Below the pieces are notes generated by a model. That model worked only from the letters and a program-made list of their open reading frames with translations, was not told the origin of the DNA and did not search any database. Positions 63,695 through 64,000 of a stretch of DNA of 64,000 nt are shown here, piece after piece. The DNA comes from Halobaculum saliterrae (lineage in GTDB: Archaea; Halobacteriota; Halobacteria; Halobacteriales; Haloferacaceae), in NCBI RefSeq assembly GCF_009831625.1, contig NZ_WUUS01000004.1, positions 293,869-357,868 on the forward strand, written 5' to 3'. The position numbers and the translations under genes were made by a program. Position 1 is the stretch's first letter; the number at the start of each line of letters is the position of its first letter.

Positions 63695-64000
63695 GTGGAC
63701 CGCGACGTGCTCCTGCTCGGGATCGCCGCCGTGCTCGCCGGCCTCACGGCCACGCTCGTGATGCTCGCGATAGCGTACTCGCCGTTCGTGATCCTCGCGG
63801 CGCTCCCGACCGGCGCGGCCGCCTACTTCCTCTGGTATCAGGCGTCCGGCCGGCTGAAAGAGGACATGCGCTCACGCGAGGCCGGTCGGCGTTCGGGCCC
63901 CCGCGCCGGCGAGGGCGCCCCGGGCGGCGACTCCCGGTTCGCCCGAGAGGCCCGCGCCCGGATGGGGGACGGCGGTCGCGTCGGCCCGCGCGGCGCCGAC
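63695..64000 (+). CDS. N-terminal part of a membrane protein (probably J-domain-containing)
   Basis: The first 102 residues are visible; the gene runs off the window. VDRDVLLLGIAAVLAGLTAT then LAIAYSPFVILAALPTGAAAYFLWYQASGRLKEDM gives two N-terminal helices, then an Arg/Gly-rich linker (GRRSGPRAGEGAPGGDSRF). This N-terminus matches haloarchaeal membrane-anchored J-domain proteins. The J domain itself is not in the window, so the call is tentative. Confidence 0.5.
   Translation, partial: MDRDVLLLGIAAVLAGLTATLVMLAIAYSPFVILAALPTGAAAYFLWYQASGRLKEDMRSREAGRRSGPRAGEGAPGGDSRFAREARARMGDGGRVGPRGAD

Overview
The window is a haloarchaeal chromosome segment. The evidence is high GC, strongly acidic predicted proteins, many leaderless genes with an A/T-rich TATA-like box about 26-28 bp before the start codon, archaeal-type ribosomal proteins (eL32, eL19, eS4, uL15, RNase P protein Rnp1), the amidotransferase subunit GatD, and a C50 carotenoid (bacterioruberin) gene cluster. 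It resembles Halorubrum or Haloferax-type genomes (Haloferacales), but genus cannot be proven from the sequence alone.

Layout. 1-5.9 kb: the C-terminal end of a sodium:solute symporter, a CARF-like/HTH regulator, an enolase-superfamily enzyme, two divergent DUF1405 membrane proteins and an ArsR-type regulator. 6.0-12.3 kb: gatD overlapping a GNAT acetyltransferase, three related tiny membrane proteins, adenylate kinase, an Oxa1/YidC-like DUF106 protein and an SDR. 12.4-17.3 kb: carotenoid genes crtD-lyeJ-cruF, convergent with crtB, plus a 45-aa zinc-finger protein. 17.4-25.8 kb: a membrane-anchored molybdopterin oxidoreductase, a ZIP transporter, a PGF-CTERM-type exported protein, a universal stress protein (USP), a RimJ/L-type acetyltransferase, a TIGR00300 (archaeal ornithine cyclodeaminase-like) enzyme and a hydrolase pair. 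26-38 kb: an HTH/zinc-ribbon regulator, a prolyl oligopeptidase, then a membrane and stress block: two APC permeases (one fused to two USP domains), three stand-alone USP or USP-like genes plus a possible USP remnant, a DHH phosphoesterase and a Pit-type phosphate transporter.

38-55.3 kb holds an amidase, an unknown gene, secY and the long S10-spc ribosomal operon, transcribed leftward from a SPOUT methyltransferase gene at 55.3 kb down to uL15, with secY 210 bp further on. 55.5-64 kb holds tRNA-Gly(GCC) with a degenerate copy of its 3' end downstream, a CBS-domain protein, a thiamine-binding-type protein, a Zn/Cd-type P1B ATPase next to an ACR3/BASS transporter, pyrF, a 7TM-PAS histidine kinase, a small zinc-finger protein and the start of a membrane protein that runs off the end.

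For novelty I see no obvious new defence or mobile system. The most unusual signals are in-frame low-complexity insertions in three housekeeping genes (two share a 19-20 bp core), the tRNA 3'-end duplication, several perfect inverted repeats in front of regulators, transporters and carotenoid genes, and the tandem family of small YQDAK membrane proteins.
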